Shown here one piece after another: positions 25,503-33,853 of a DNA stretch of 64,000 nucleotides. The position numbers were made by a program, and so were the translations under genes. How positions within the stretch are numbered: the first letter of the stretch is position 1; each line of letters opens with the position of its first letter. The notes beneath the pieces are model-generated. The model did not search any database. It was not told where the DNA came from and worked only from the letters and a program-made list of their open reading frames with translations. The stretch comes from Thermococcus pacificus (lineage in GTDB: Archaea; Methanobacteriota_B; Thermococci; Thermococcales; Thermococcaceae), in the NCBI RefSeq assembly GCF_002214485.1, contig NZ_CP015102.1:1178001-1242000 (forward strand), read 5' to 3'.

Positions 25503-25636
25503 TCAACTATTACGAGGGGACTTCTCCTTCAGCTCGAGGAACTTTTTGAAGACCCCGGCTCGACGAAGACGAGAACCCCAGCGGTTATAACGCGGTTGGC
25601 ACTGGCGGTCATGCCGCAGCCCACAGGCACCACCCT
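25503..25636 (-). pseudogene. Decayed gene fragment, family unknown
   Basis: In the 300-base gap between metG and the PTPS gene the minus strand still looks like coding sequence, in two frames joined at a GGGG run near 25555: RVVPVGCGMTASANRVITAG, then VLVFVEPG, then after a one-base shift VFKKFLELKEKSPRNS and a stop. Codon use resembles neighbouring genes. No family was recognised. The rest of the gap (25384-25500) has a TATA for metG and a weak inverted repeat but no gene. Confidence 0.35.
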
Positions 25637-25680
25637 AAAAGTTTAAGACGTTGGGGCTGATTTGATTTTCGGTGTGAAAA

Positions 25681-26028
25681 ATGAAATCCCGCGTCATAGA
25701 GCGCTTTAAATTTGAGGCCGCCCACGCAGTCGTCATAGATGGCCAAGCGGAGGAGATACACGGACACACCTTCCGGCTTGAAATAGCCGTTGAAGGTCCG
25801 CTGAGGAACGGCTACGTCATCGACTTTCTCCAGCTGAGGGCGATCGTTGAGGATATCCTCGAACAGCTCGATCACAGAAATCTAAACACGTTCTTCGATA
25901 ATCCGACGACGGAGAACATTGCCCTCTGGATTGCCGGTGAGGTTGAGAAGAGACTGCCGGAGGGGGTTAAGCTCCACCGCTTGAGGCTCTGGGAGGGCGA
26001 CGAGAACGGGGTTGAGTTTGAGTTCTGA
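25681..26028 (+). CDS. 6-pyruvoyl-tetrahydropterin synthase family protein (QueD-like)
   Basis: 115 residues, one T-fold domain. Zinc ligands are visible as FEAAHAV (His15) and IHGHTF (His27, His29); the Asp-His pair is in LDHRNLN and the substrate-anchoring Glu in RLWEGDE. The catalytic Cys usually four residues before H-G-H in QueD/PTPS is Ala here, with Glu next to it, a pattern closer to the PTPS variants used in archaeal pterin or folate synthesis than to queuosine QueD. It most likely acts on dihydroneopterin triphosphate or a relative. GGTGTG lies before the ATG. Confidence 0.85.
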   Translation: MKSRVIERFKFEAAHAVVIDGQAEEIHGHTFRLEIAVEGPLRNGYVIDFLQLRAIVEDILEQLDHRNLNTFFDNPTTENIALWIAGEVEKRLPEGVKLHRLRLWEGDENGVEFEF

Positions 26029-26073
26029 AAAAAATTCTGTTTGGAATACAACGGTAAAAAGTTCTTCGGCCCT

Positions 26074-26562
26074 TTAACCCTCTCTTGGTCGGGGTGAATC
26101 GGCTCTAACTTCCTTCACGCTTTCAACCATCGCCACGCCGTTCTTAGAGCCGTTCAGGTCGATCTTTCCCGGAAGCAGGGACTTAACTGGAATGGCCTTT
26201 CCCTTCTCCTCTGTTGGAGACCAGTCTATCAGGTCGCCCTCTTCCACTTCAAGCGTCCTTATCAGTCCGACCGGGCCCTCGATGATGTACTTCGCGGCCT
26301 TCTTTGGGGAGTAGAGCCGCCACTTTTTGGCCCTCTTGAAGTCCACAACGCGCCTCGCCGAGTCCAGCCAGATGACGTCTATCTCCGAGAGCATGAAGAA
26401 CATGTGAATCGAGGCGTTGGCCTTTGTTTCAGCTGGCAGAACGAAGACTAGGGCGTAGTTGATGTTCTTGGCCAGCATTAACCCCCTGAAGCGCTTGAAG
26501 AAAGTGTCCGCCATCCTGACGGGCCCATGCCAGACCCTGCCCTTGGTCTCGTTGGTTATCAT
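26074..26562 (-). CDS. DUF192 family protein
   Basis: 162 residues. The DUF192 core is clear: [29 protein letters not shown], then [30 protein letters not shown] and [25 protein letters not shown]. The family is a small beta-barrel of unknown function; many bacterial members are exported but this one has no signal peptide. A Lys/Gly/Glu tail of about 45 residues extends past the domain. Probably leaderless: TATA at about 26585-26594 and no ribosome site. Confidence 0.85.
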   Translation of the reverse strand: MITNETKGRVWHGPVRMADTFFKRFRGLMLAKNINYALVFVLPAETKANASIHMFFMLSEIDVIWLDSARRVVDFKRAKKWRLYSPKKAAKYIIEGPVGLIRTLEVEEGDLIDWSPTEEKGKAIPVKSLLPGKIDLNGSKNGVAMVESVKEVRADSPRPREG

Positions 26563-26597
26563 GGTAAGAAATGGAGGGGATAGATTGATAAGGTTTT

Positions 26598-26613
26598 GGG
26601 AGGGAAGAAAAAA
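26598..26613 (-). terminator. Oligo-T terminator of the 2-oxoacid oxidoreductase operon
   Basis: Just after the last stop the minus strand reads GATTTTTTCTTCCC, a T6 tract typical of archaeal intrinsic termination. Confidence 0.5.
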
Positions 26614-27174
26614 TCAGAGCTCCCCTGCCTTGGCCTTTTCCCCGATCTCAAAGCCTTTTTTGAGGGCTCTTTTGTTTATCTCCTCCGTGCCCTTCGGGAC
26701 CGTGTCGAGGACGGCCTTCTCAATTGCCTCCTTGCTTACAACGTCTGTCCACGCCGTCAGAATTCCGAGGGTCAGGATGTTCATGGTAAGGCTCAGCCCG
26801 GTGGTCTCCTCGGCTATCTCTGTCAGCGGGAGGGCTATGACGTCAAGCTTCTTCTCGAACTCAAGATCACGGTGGGGAACGAGATCCTTCTCGATTATCA
26901 CCTTCGCACCTTCCTTAACCGTGTGGAGGTACTTGCTGTAGGCCTCCTGGGAGAAGAAGACCGCGTAGTCCGGCTCAAGAGTCTTGGGGTAGTCTATCGG
27001 CTCGTCGCTGATGACCACCTCCGCCTTACTTGCACCGCCCCTTGACTCTGGGCCATAGCTCTGCGTTTGGACCGCGTAGAGGCCCTCATAGACGGCAGCG
27101 GCCCTTCCGAGGATGACACTCGCTAATATGACTCCCTGGCCGCCGAACCCGCTGAAGAGAACTTCCTTTCTCAT
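26614..27174 (-). CDS. 2-oxoacid:ferredoxin oxidoreductase gamma subunit, second set
   Basis: 186 residues, gamma (POR-N-like) fold: VLFSGFGGQGVILASVILGRAA at the N-terminus, VQTQSYGPESRGGASKAEVVIS and the C-terminal VPKGTEEINKRALKKGFEIG. The gamma subunit forms part of the CoA-binding shell of the alpha-beta-gamma(-delta) complex, which decarboxylates 2-oxoacids to acyl-CoA and reduces ferredoxin. Starts with an ATGA overlap on the beta gene. Last gene of a seven-gene operon running from 31997 down. Confidence 0.92.
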   Translation of the reverse strand: MRKEVLFSGFGGQGVILASVILGRAAAVYEGLYAVQTQSYGPESRGGASKAEVVISDEPIDYPKTLEPDYAVFFSQEAYSKYLHTVKEGAKVIIEKDLVPHRDLEFEKKLDVIALPLTEIAEETTGLSLTMNILTLGILTAWTDVVSKEAIEKAVLDTVPKGTEEINKRALKKGFEIGEKAKAGEL

Positions 27175-28019
27175 TCTTCCCACCCCATCATCTTCTTGGC
27201 GCGCTTCTTATAGGCCTCGTACTCCCTAACCAGTCCGGGCCTGTCCCTGTCGGCGAACTCACCGATGACTATCTTGCCCTCGAGCTCTTCCGGCGGCATC
27301 TTCTTGGCCTTTGCGAGCGGGACGGTTATCTTCTGGTACCAGCGGAGCAGCTCTGGCGAAGTCTTCATCCTGTTCCTCCTTCCGAAGCTGATCGGGCACG
27401 GCGAGAGGAACTCGACGAGCGAGAAGCCCTCCTTCTGAAGGGCCTTCTTTATGCTGTTGATGCCCTGGAGGTAGTTGAAGACGCTCCACCTTGCCACGTA
27501 GTTGGCTCCAGCCGAGACTGCTAAATCCGCTATGTCAAAGGGGTTCTCAAACTGGCCGTAAGGGGCGGTGGTGCCCTTGAGCCCCTTGAGGGCCGTTGGT
27601 GCCACCTGTCCACCCGTCATTCCGTAGGTGAAGTTGTTGATGAGTATCACCGTAACGTCGAGGTTCCTCCTTATGGCGTGGATGAAGTGGTTTCCGCCTA
27701 TCGCAGCGGCATCGCCGTCGCCCATGAAGGCGATTATCTTGAGGTCAGGGTTGGTGAGCTTTATCCCGGTAGCGAAGGCCAAAGCCCTCCCGTGGGTGGT
27801 GTGAAGGCCGTCGAAGTTCACAAAACCAGGAACGCGGGAGGAGCAGCCTATTCCGCTGACCCACACTATCTCATCCTGGTTGAGGCCGAGGTCGTCTATC
27901 GCGCGGAGCGTGTACTGTAACGCCGAGCCTATTCCACAGCCCGGACAGAATATCGTCGGAAGCATGTCCTTCCTCAGGTACTTCTCGCGGATCTCGTAAG
28001 CGGGCTTCAGGTACATCAT
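27171..28019 (-). CDS. 2-oxoacid:ferredoxin oxidoreductase beta subunit, second set
   Basis: 282 residues. The thiamine-diphosphate motif is FMGDGDAAAIGGNHFIHAIRR...LINN (G-D-G to N-N). Iron-sulfur ligands of the beta subunit are in FCPGCGIGSA, with further Cys in GIGCSSR and PCPISFGRRNRM. Catalyses decarboxylation and passes electrons to an iron-sulfur cluster. Coupled by ATGA to the alpha gene upstream and to the gamma gene downstream. Similar to the first-set beta but clearly divergent, so substrate specificity probably differs. Confidence 0.93.
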   Translation of the reverse strand: MMYLKPAYEIREKYLRKDMLPTIFCPGCGIGSALQYTLRAIDDLGLNQDEIVWVSGIGCSSRVPGFVNFDGLHTTHGRALAFATGIKLTNPDLKIIAFMGDGDAAAIGGNHFIHAIRRNLDVTVILINNFTYGMTGGQVAPTALKGLKGTTAPYGQFENPFDIADLAVSAGANYVARWSVFNYLQGINSIKKALQKEGFSLVEFLSPCPISFGRRNRMKTSPELLRWYQKITVPLAKAKKMPPEELEGKIVIGEFADRDRPGLVREYEAYKKRAKKMMGWEE

Positions 28020-29164
28020 CCCACCACCCTTTCAACGATCTCCATTGGAGTGTGAACCTCACCGCCTATCTTCGATATCAGCTCGACCTCTGCCTTTCCG
28101 TTTGCTCCTTCCTTAACGAGGTGGTAGAGCTGTCCGAGGTTCATCTCCGGGACGTATATCTTCTTCACGCGCTCCGCCAGTTCTTCGATCATATCGAAGT
28201 CGAAGGGCCATATCGTGTTGAGCTTGAGAAGTCCCGCCTTAACACCGCGCTCGCGGAGTATCTTGACGGCCCTTACGGCTGAGCGCGAAACTATTCCGGT
28301 TGTAACTATCGCTATCTCAGCGTCTTCAAGCTCGTAGGCGTCGTAGGTGATTATATCGGCCTTGTTGCACTCCAGCTTGTCAATGATTCTCTTGATGAGC
28401 CTCTCGTGAACCTCAGCATCCACGGTTTTCGGCCTCCCGCGCTCGTCGTGGGTGAGGCCGGTCACGTAGGTGCGGTAGCCCTTTCCAAAGACGGGCATCG
28501 GCGGGACGCCGTCGCCGTGAATGTCCCCGAAGGGGTACTTCGCCTCCTCCTCGTTTGCCGGGAGCTTCCTGTTGACGATTTCAATCTCATCCGGGTTCGG
28601 GATGTGAACTCTCTCGCGCATGTGGGCTATCTCGGCGTCGGTGAGCAGAACGACAGGGGTTCTGTACTTCTCGGCGAGGTTGAATGCCCTTATCGTGAAG
28701 TCAAAGGCCTCCTGGACTGTGGACGGGGAGAGCACTATGAGGCTGTGGTCGCCGTGCGTTCCCCATATGGCCTGCATTATGTCGCCCTGTGCCGCGAGCG
28801 TCGGCTGGCCGGTGCTCGGGCCTCCACGCTGGACGTCAACGATGACTATCGGCGTTTCAGTCATTATCGCGTAGCCTATGTTTTCCTGCATCAGAGAGAA
28901 GCCCGGGCCGCTCGTTGCGGTCATCGCCTTCGCCCCTGCCCAAGAAGCACCTATTATCGCGGCTATGCTCGCTATCTCGTCCTCCATCTGTATGCTAACC
29001 CCATCGACGAGAGGCATGTAAAGGGCCATTGCCTCGAATATCTCGCTGGCCGGTGTAATTGGATATCCGGCGTAAAACCTGCAGCCGGCAAGGATAGCCG
29101 CCCTCGCTATGGCCTCATCTCCTTGAATGAAGTCAGATTTTCCGACGGGAAACGGGTATCTCAT
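28016..29164 (-). CDS. 2-oxoacid:ferredoxin oxidoreductase alpha subunit, second set
   Basis: 382 residues. Opens with FIQGDEAIARAAILAGCRFYAGYPITPASEI and carries ATSGPGFSLMQENIGYAIMTETPIVIVDVQRGGPSTGQPT, the signatures of alpha subunits in the 2-oxoglutarate/2-oxoacid subfamily. The transketolase C-terminal domain (EIAIVTTGIVSRSAVRAVKILRE) ends the protein. The ATG overlaps the stop of the first gamma gene. No delta gene is attached to this set; the single ferredoxin subunit at 31725 may serve both complexes. Confidence 0.93.
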   Translation of the reverse strand: MRYPFPVGKSDFIQGDEAIARAAILAGCRFYAGYPITPASEIFEAMALYMPLVDGVSIQMEDEIASIAAIIGASWAGAKAMTATSGPGFSLMQENIGYAIMTETPIVIVDVQRGGPSTGQPTLAAQGDIMQAIWGTHGDHSLIVLSPSTVQEAFDFTIRAFNLAEKYRTPVVLLTDAEIAHMRERVHIPNPDEIEIVNRKLPANEEEAKYPFGDIHGDGVPPMPVFGKGYRTYVTGLTHDERGRPKTVDAEVHERLIKRIIDKLECNKADIITYDAYELEDAEIAIVTTGIVSRSAVRAVKILRERGVKAGLLKLNTIWPFDFDMIEELAERVKKIYVPEMNLGQLYHLVKEGANGKAEVELISKIGGEVHTPMEIVERVVG

Positions 29165-29673
29165 TTCAATCCCTCCTCAAATCCGGCTCTAAAAGCCCTG
29201 ATGTTTATCTCCTCAGTCCCCTTGGGGACACGCCTCCTTATCGCTTCTTCAACGTTCTCCTTCTTCACGACTCCGGTCTTTGCAACGAGATATCCAAGGG
29301 CCACCATGTTCACCGTCAGGGCAAGTCCAGTTGTTTCCTCGGCGAGCCTCGTGAAGGGGGCACCTATGTAGTCCCTATCTGGCTTGACCAGGTCCGTGTC
29401 AATGATGAGCAGGCCGCCCTCCTTCAGCTCGTCCTTTACTGTGTCGTAGCCGAGCTGTGCAAGGGCCACGAGAACGTCAGCTTTAGTCACGATAACGTCG
29501 TAAATCGGCTCCTTCGAGATTATAACGTCAGCTATGGAATGACCACCCCTGCTGGCAGAGCTGTAGTCCTGGGTCTGGACGACGTTGAGGCCCTCTATGG
29601 CAGCGGCCTCCCCGAGGATGACGCCGGCCAGGACGACGCCCTGGCCACCTATACCGGCGAACCTAATCTGCAT
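29161..29673 (-). CDS. 2-oxoacid:ferredoxin oxidoreductase gamma subunit, first set
   Basis: 170 residues: RFAGIGGQGVVLAGVILGEAAA, VQTQDYSSASRGGHSIADVIIS and VPKGTEEINIRAFRAGFEEGL. Same fold and role as the second-set gamma subunit and about as long. It follows the beta gene by three bases and overlaps the next alpha gene by four, so the two enzyme sets are translated from one message. Confidence 0.92.
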   Translation of the reverse strand: MQIRFAGIGGQGVVLAGVILGEAAAIEGLNVVQTQDYSSASRGGHSIADVIISKEPIYDVIVTKADVLVALAQLGYDTVKDELKEGGLLIIDTDLVKPDRDYIGAPFTRLAEETTGLALTVNMVALGYLVAKTGVVKKENVEEAIRRRVPKGTEEINIRAFRAGFEEGLK

Positions 29674-29676
29674 CTC

Positions 29677-30531
29677 TCACTCCCCCTTAAGCCCGAAGTG
29701 CTCCTGGACCTCATCAATCAGCTTGTTAAGCTCGGTAACGAACTCCGGCCTCTCCCTGTTGACGAACTCACCGATGACGAACTTACCCTCAAGCTCCTCC
29801 GGCTTCATTTTCTTGGCTTTGCTTACCGGCACGCTGTTCTTGAGGAACCAGCGGAGCATCTCGGCCGGCTCTTTCATCCTGTTCCTCCTTCCGAACTGGA
29901 CCGGACACTGGGAAACGACCTCCACGAGCGAGAACCCCTTGACCTGAAGGGCCTTCTTGATGCTCTCTATGAGCTGGTAGACGTGGGCTGTAGTCCATCT
30001 GGCAACATAGCTCGCTCCCGCAGCTGCGACTGTCTCGCTTATGTTGAGCGGGTGCTCGATGTTCCTGTAGGGGCTGGTGGTGGTCTTTGCCCCAAAAGGA
30101 GTCGTAGGAGCAACCTGTCCGCCGGTCATGCCGTATATCATGTTGTTAACGAGGATGACCGTTATGTCGATGTTCCTCCTCGCGGCGTGGAGTAAGTGGT
30201 TTCCACCAATGCTCGCCAGATCTCCATCACCGCTTATGACGACGACCTTCTTGTCCGGCAGACCAACCTTTACTCCGGTTGCAAAGGCTATCGCCCTTCC
30301 GTGGGTCGTGTGGAGTGTATCAGCCAGGAAGTAGGGCGAGGCTATCCAAGCGGAACAGCCTATTCCACTTACTACCACCAGGTCCTTCGGGTCAATCTTG
30401 AGCCCGTCAACAGCGTTGGCAAAGGCGTTCAGGACGGTTCCACCGCCACAACCGGGACAGAGGGCCGTGGGAAGGGCCTCCTTCCTCAGATACTTGATGA
30501 GCGGATACTTGGAGTAAATCTCCTTGGCCAT
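29677..30531 (-). CDS. 2-oxoacid:ferredoxin oxidoreductase beta subunit, first set
   Basis: 284 residues with CPGCGGGTVLNAFANAVDG for the cluster, ISGDGDLASIGGNHLLHAARRNIDITVILVNNMIYG as the thiamine-diphosphate motif, and CPVQFGRRNRMKEPAEML near the end. The C-terminal EELEGKFVIGEFVNRERPEFV also occurs in the second-set beta subunit, so the two sets arose by duplication. The start codon overlaps the alpha stop as TGATG. Confidence 0.93.
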   Translation of the reverse strand: MAKEIYSKYPLIKYLRKEALPTALCPGCGGGTVLNAFANAVDGLKIDPKDLVVVSGIGCSAWIASPYFLADTLHTTHGRAIAFATGVKVGLPDKKVVVISGDGDLASIGGNHLLHAARRNIDITVILVNNMIYGMTGGQVAPTTPFGAKTTTSPYRNIEHPLNISETVAAAGASYVARWTTAHVYQLIESIKKALQVKGFSLVEVVSQCPVQFGRRNRMKEPAEMLRWFLKNSVPVSKAKKMKPEELEGKFVIGEFVNRERPEFVTELNKLIDEVQEHFGLKGE

Positions 30532-31721
30532 CAGGCAACACCCCTTATCTCGCGCAGGATTTCCTCAACTGTCAGCGGGACGCCGCCTATCTTGTTAACG
30601 CCCTTAAGCAGAACGTCGTCGTTGACAAAGCGCTGAACCTCAAGGATCATCTGTCCGAGGTTCATCTCGGCGACGAGGACTGCCCTGACCTTCTTTCCGA
30701 GCTGCTTCATCCTCTCACCAGGGAACGGGTGGACGGTCTTCGGCACAAAGAGGCCGGCCTTTATTCCCTCTTCCCTCGCCTTGAGAACCGCTCCGAGGGC
30801 CGGGCGAGCAGTTACACCCCAGCTGACCACAAGGATTTCGGCGTCGTCCGCGAAGTGCTCCTCGTACTTTTCGTAAACGTCTCTATTCTGTTCTATCTTT
30901 CTGTGGATTCTCCTGACAAGCCTGTCATGAACCTCAGGGGTGTAAACGTCCCTCAGTCCGTTCTCCTTGTGGGTTGAACCTGTGACGTGGGTGAAGTAGC
31001 CGTGGCCGAAAAGCGGCATTGGTGGAACGCCGTCACCGTGCGGGTCGCCGAAGGGGAGTCTCGCTTCCTCTTCGTTGGCAGGGAGCTTGCGGTAGGCTAT
31101 CTCGACCTCCTCAACGTCGGGAATCCTTATCTGCTCCCTCGTGTGCGCTAAAACGCCGTCGAAGAGCACAACGACGGGCGTCCTCAGCTTCTCTGCGATG
31201 TTGAAGGCGCGAATGGTTTCCCAGAAGGCGTCCTGCCCGCTGGTGGGGGAGACTGCAACTATCGGGTGGTCTCCGTGGGTCCCCCACCTGGCTTGGAAGA
31301 AGTCTCCTTGAGCGCCCTTCGTTGCCTGTCCTGTGCTGGGTCCGCTCCTCTGGACATCAACGAGAACGAGCGGTGTCTCGGTCATCACGGCGTAGCCGAG
31401 GTTCTCCTGCATCAGGCTGAAACCGGGGCCGGCGGTGGCGGTCATGACCTTGAAGCCGGTCCAGGAGGCCCCAACCATCGCGGCGATGCTTCCAATCTCG
31501 TCCTCCATCTGGAGGTAGTAGCCGCCGAGCTTCGGAAGCTCCCTGGCCATCGTCTCGGCTATCTCACTCGACGGCGTTATGGGATAACCAGCGTAGAAGC
31601 GGCAGCCCGCGAAGATTGCCCCGTAGGCAACGGCCTCGTTGCCCTGCATGAAGTAGTTGCCGGGTTTGTAGAGCTTCTTTATGAGCCTGACCTGTTCAGG
31701 CTCGTCGCCGCGGATGATCAT
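30531..31721 (-). CDS. 2-oxoacid:ferredoxin oxidoreductase alpha subunit, first set
   Basis: 396 residues. An N-terminal extension (MIIRGDEPEQVRLIKKLYKPGN) precedes the alpha core FMQGNEAVAYGAIFAGCRFYAGYPITPSSEIAETM, then ATAGPGFSLMQENLGYAVMTETPLVLVDVQRSGPSTGQAT. Family and gene order (delta-alpha-beta-gamma) match what is annotated as 2-oxoglutarate:ferredoxin oxidoreductase in Pyrococcus. GGTGGTGACGC before the ATG overlaps the delta stop. Confidence 0.93.
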   Translation of the reverse strand: MIIRGDEPEQVRLIKKLYKPGNYFMQGNEAVAYGAIFAGCRFYAGYPITPSSEIAETMARELPKLGGYYLQMEDEIGSIAAMVGASWTGFKVMTATAGPGFSLMQENLGYAVMTETPLVLVDVQRSGPSTGQATKGAQGDFFQARWGTHGDHPIVAVSPTSGQDAFWETIRAFNIAEKLRTPVVVLFDGVLAHTREQIRIPDVEEVEIAYRKLPANEEEARLPFGDPHGDGVPPMPLFGHGYFTHVTGSTHKENGLRDVYTPEVHDRLVRRIHRKIEQNRDVYEKYEEHFADDAEILVVSWGVTARPALGAVLKAREEGIKAGLFVPKTVHPFPGERMKQLGKKVRAVLVAEMNLGQMILEVQRFVNDDVLLKGVNKIGGVPLTVEEILREIRGVA

Positions 31722-31724
31722 GCG

Positions 31725-31997
31725 TCACCACCTTACCGCGATGGCGAAGTCCGGGCAGAGGAGCTCGCAGAGCTTGCACTTGACGCACTTCTCGGCGTGA
31801 ACCGGGACAGGGTAATGCACACCCTTTTCGCTTAGCTCTTTGCTCCACTCGAAGACCTTCCTCGGGCACATCTCGACGCAGATTCCGCAGCCCTTACAGA
31901 GAAAAGTGTCGACGTCGATTTCAACTATTCCCTCCGCCTTACCGACCACGAGGTAGCCGTTCTTTTCAACGGTGGTTTTCCCTTCGACATCTGCCAT
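31725..31997 (-). CDS. 2-oxoacid:ferredoxin oxidoreductase delta (2[4Fe-4S]) subunit
   Basis: 90 residues. Two 4Fe-4S motifs, CKGCGICVEMCPRKVFEW and CVKCKLCELLCPDFAI, carry electrons from the catalytic cluster to external ferredoxin. First gene of the operon; the ATG at 31997 follows GGTGATGGTT. A TATA CTTTAAATG at 32041-32049 lies about 50 bases upstream and is preceded by an inverted repeat at 32083-32108. Only one delta gene exists for the two alpha-beta-gamma sets. Confidence 0.93.
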   Translation of the reverse strand: MADVEGKTTVEKNGYLVVGKAEGIVEIDVDTFLCKGCGICVEMCPRKVFEWSKELSEKGVHYPVPVHAEKCVKCKLCELLCPDFAIAVRW

Positions 31998-32082
31998 AAC
32001 CATCACCCGCGATTTGCTAAACCCGTTTACGTTTGTCAACATTTAAAGGTTTCGTGGATGTCCAAAATTGAACATCAAAGAA

Positions 32083-32108
32083 CCGCGGAGGGGGTTATAA
32101 ACCCCGCG
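32083..32108 (-). terminator. Hairpin between RaSEA and the oxidoreductase operon
   Basis: GGGGTT-ATA-AACCCC with flanking CGCGG/CGCG pairs forms a stable stem 40-65 bases beyond the RaSEA stop and 34 bases before the TATA of the delta gene. It may end the RaSEA transcript or be a control site of the operon. Confidence 0.4.
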
Positions 32109-32147
32109 AAAAGAAAGCATGAAGATACATTCAAAAACGAAATAACT

Positions 32148-33122
32148 TCACCAGGTCACCAGCTGCCAGTCAAGGAGGCCGTTCTCAACTATGTACTCCC
32201 AGCGCTCGCGACACTCGGGCTTGAGACTCTCGATGTGGCTGAGATCCTGGGTGGCAGAGAACTTCTTTATCGCCCTTCCAATAACCCTGTCGTAATCGGT
32301 GAGGCAGTTGTGCGGTCCACGCTTTGAACCCGCTCCTACCGGATCGCTGAGAATTCTCTTCTCCGGGAACTTCCTCTTGGCCCAGATGAGAAGCTCAACC
32401 GCACTCCAGAGCCATGGCGGGCGGTACTCCCCTTTCTCCCAGAGCCTCTCATAGAGCGTCCCCTTCTGTATATCGGTTATGTTAATCGAGAAGGTATCGG
32501 TGTAGGGCTCGGCCTTGATTATGCTCTCCTTTGCGTCTCTTATCCCGTCCCTCTCGCTCAGGAAGATTGGCTTGAGGAGAAGGTAAGTTTTGACCTTCGC
32601 CCCGGCCTTGTGGACTATTTCAGCGGCCTTCACGAAGTCCGCGAAGGTGTTGCCCTTGTTGATGGAGATGTTGGCAATATCGTCGTTCGCGGTCTCCAAG
32701 CCGATGGCAACCTCAAAGTGCTTGTCCGGGACTATCTCGGCGAGCTCCTTAACCGCATCGTAGCGCACAAGCTCGCTCCTGCTCTCGATGACTATCTCCT
32801 CAACGTTGTCCATTTTTGCCAGAATCTCGAAGATTTTCCTCCTCGTCTCCGGCTTCAGCTCGCCGTTGTCGAGGAAAGAGCCCGAGGTAAACATTCTCAC
32901 CGCGAAGGGTCCTTTCTTTCCTTCAATCTTCTTCAATGCCTCGCGGACGTAGTCCACTATCGCTTCTTGACTCCACTTTATCTTAGGCGCGGCGGTTGGA
33001 TAGGCACACATGTAGCAGGCTTCCCCTATGCGGAAGCGGTAGCAGCCTATCGTTGGCAGGATTATGAAGAGCGCCGTTCCCGGCTTTCCGGCCACGTTGT
33101 CCTCACTCGTCCAGTACGTCAT
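32148..33122 (-). CDS. Archaeosine biosynthesis radical SAM enzyme RaSEA
   Basis: 324 residues. The radical-SAM cluster cysteines are in GCYRFRIGEACYMCAYPTAAP, spaced C-x8-C-x2-C, the atypical spacing seen in the archaeosine RaSEA/Elp3-like group. Other family marks: VRMFTSGSFLDNGEL, IVIESRSELV, EVAIGLETANDDIANISINKGNTF and LSDPVGAGSKRGPHNC. RaSEA works with ArcS to turn preQ0-lysine at tRNA position 15 into archaeosine, which stabilises the tRNA core. ATG after GGTGAGAAA; TATA at about 33151-33160. Transcribed alone. Confidence 0.9.
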   Translation of the reverse strand: MTYWTSEDNVAGKPGTALFIILPTIGCYRFRIGEACYMCAYPTAAPKIKWSQEAIVDYVREALKKIEGKKGPFAVRMFTSGSFLDNGELKPETRRKIFEILAKMDNVEEIVIESRSELVRYDAVKELAEIVPDKHFEVAIGLETANDDIANISINKGNTFADFVKAAEIVHKAGAKVKTYLLLKPIFLSERDGIRDAKESIIKAEPYTDTFSINITDIQKGTLYERLWEKGEYRPPWLWSAVELLIWAKRKFPEKRILSDPVGAGSKRGPHNCLTDYDRVIGRAIKKFSATQDLSHIESLKPECRERWEYIVENGLLDWQLVTW

Positions 33123-33219
33123 TTTCTCACCTGAAGGCCGCTGGTGGTTAGGGTTTTTAAAGGTGAGTGCTGGCGGAAGCTATTTATATCTGGTGGGCAG
33201 ATTCCAAAATGGTGAGAGA

Positions 33220-33438
33220 ATGGAAGTTGTGGTGAAGAGGATAGACCCTCAGGGGAGGATTCTCCTTCCAAAGGAGATTAGGGAAAAGCTCGGAGAGGAG
33301 GTAATACTCGTTGATCTCGGTGATAGGGTTGAGATATTGCCGAGGAGAAAGTGGGACCTTACACGGTTCTTCGACACGGTTGAGGTCGAGGAGCTGAAGG
33401 AATGGGAAGAGCTGAAGAAGGAGCTGTGGGAACGGTGA
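33220..33438 (+). CDS. vapB: AbrB/MazE-type antitoxin (VapB)
   Basis: 72 residues. The N-terminal half is a swapped-hairpin AbrB DNA-binding domain (VVKRIDPQGRILLPKEIREKLG...VDLGDRVEILPRRK). The C-terminal half (DLTRFFDTVEVEELKEWEELKKELWE) is an acidic helix suited to wrap the toxin. ATG after GGTGAGAGA, with a TATA CTATTTATATC at 33180-33190. The downstream vapC starts inside its stop codon, the classic antitoxin-first pair. Confidence 0.9.
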   Translation: MEVVVKRIDPQGRILLPKEIREKLGEEVILVDLGDRVEILPRRKWDLTRFFDTVEVEELKEWEELKKELWER

Positions 33439-33851
33439 GGTTCATAGACGCCAACGTCTTCATATACGCCTTCCTCAAGCCTCGCAGAGAACCTCCAGAT
33501 ACCGTCAAAGCCATCAAAGAGAAAGCCAAAGGGATTCTCAGGAGGGTCAGCGATGGTGAAGAAGTCGTTACGACTGTGATCCACCTCAGCGAAGTGGCAA
33601 ATGTCGTGGAAAGCAGAGCCGGAAAGGGGAAGGCAGCCGAAATCGTTCTTTCAGTGCTTACCTCCCAAAATATCAGGGTCCTTGACGTTTCAACTGCGGA
33701 TTACCTCCGGGCGGCGTTGATCGCTGAGGAAAGGAATCTGGGGATAAACGATGCACTCGCATACCTTAAAATGCGGGAACTTGGTATTGATGAAATCTAC
33801 ACCTTTGACAGGGATTTTGAAAAGCTCGATGTGAAAATCGTGAGGGAGTAG
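33435..33851 (+). CDS. vapC: PIN-domain ribonuclease toxin (VapC)
   Basis: 138 residues from the GTG that overlaps the vapB stop (GTGA). PIN-domain acids are Asp5 in RFIDANVFIYAFL, Glu in VIHLSEVANVVE (about 46), Asp in NLGINDALAYLKM (about 105) and Asp in IYTFDRDFEKL (about 124), so the Mg-dependent RNase site is intact. VapC toxins cut specific tRNAs or rRNA when the antitoxin is lost. It lies 2 bases before surE, which shares its transcript. Confidence 0.92.
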   Translation: MRFIDANVFIYAFLKPRREPPDTVKAIKEKAKGILRRVSDGEEVVTTVIHLSEVANVVESRAGKGKAAEIVLSVLTSQNIRVLDVSTADYLRAALIAEERNLGINDALAYLKMRELGIDEIYTFDRDFEKLDVKIVRE

Positions 33852-33853
33852 CG

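Noticed and set aside
33402-33434. Earlier ATG for vapC at 33402
   Set aside because: It would overlap vapB by 37 bases and add residues before the conserved R-F-I-D-A-N start; the GTG at 33435 gives the usual GTGA coupling.
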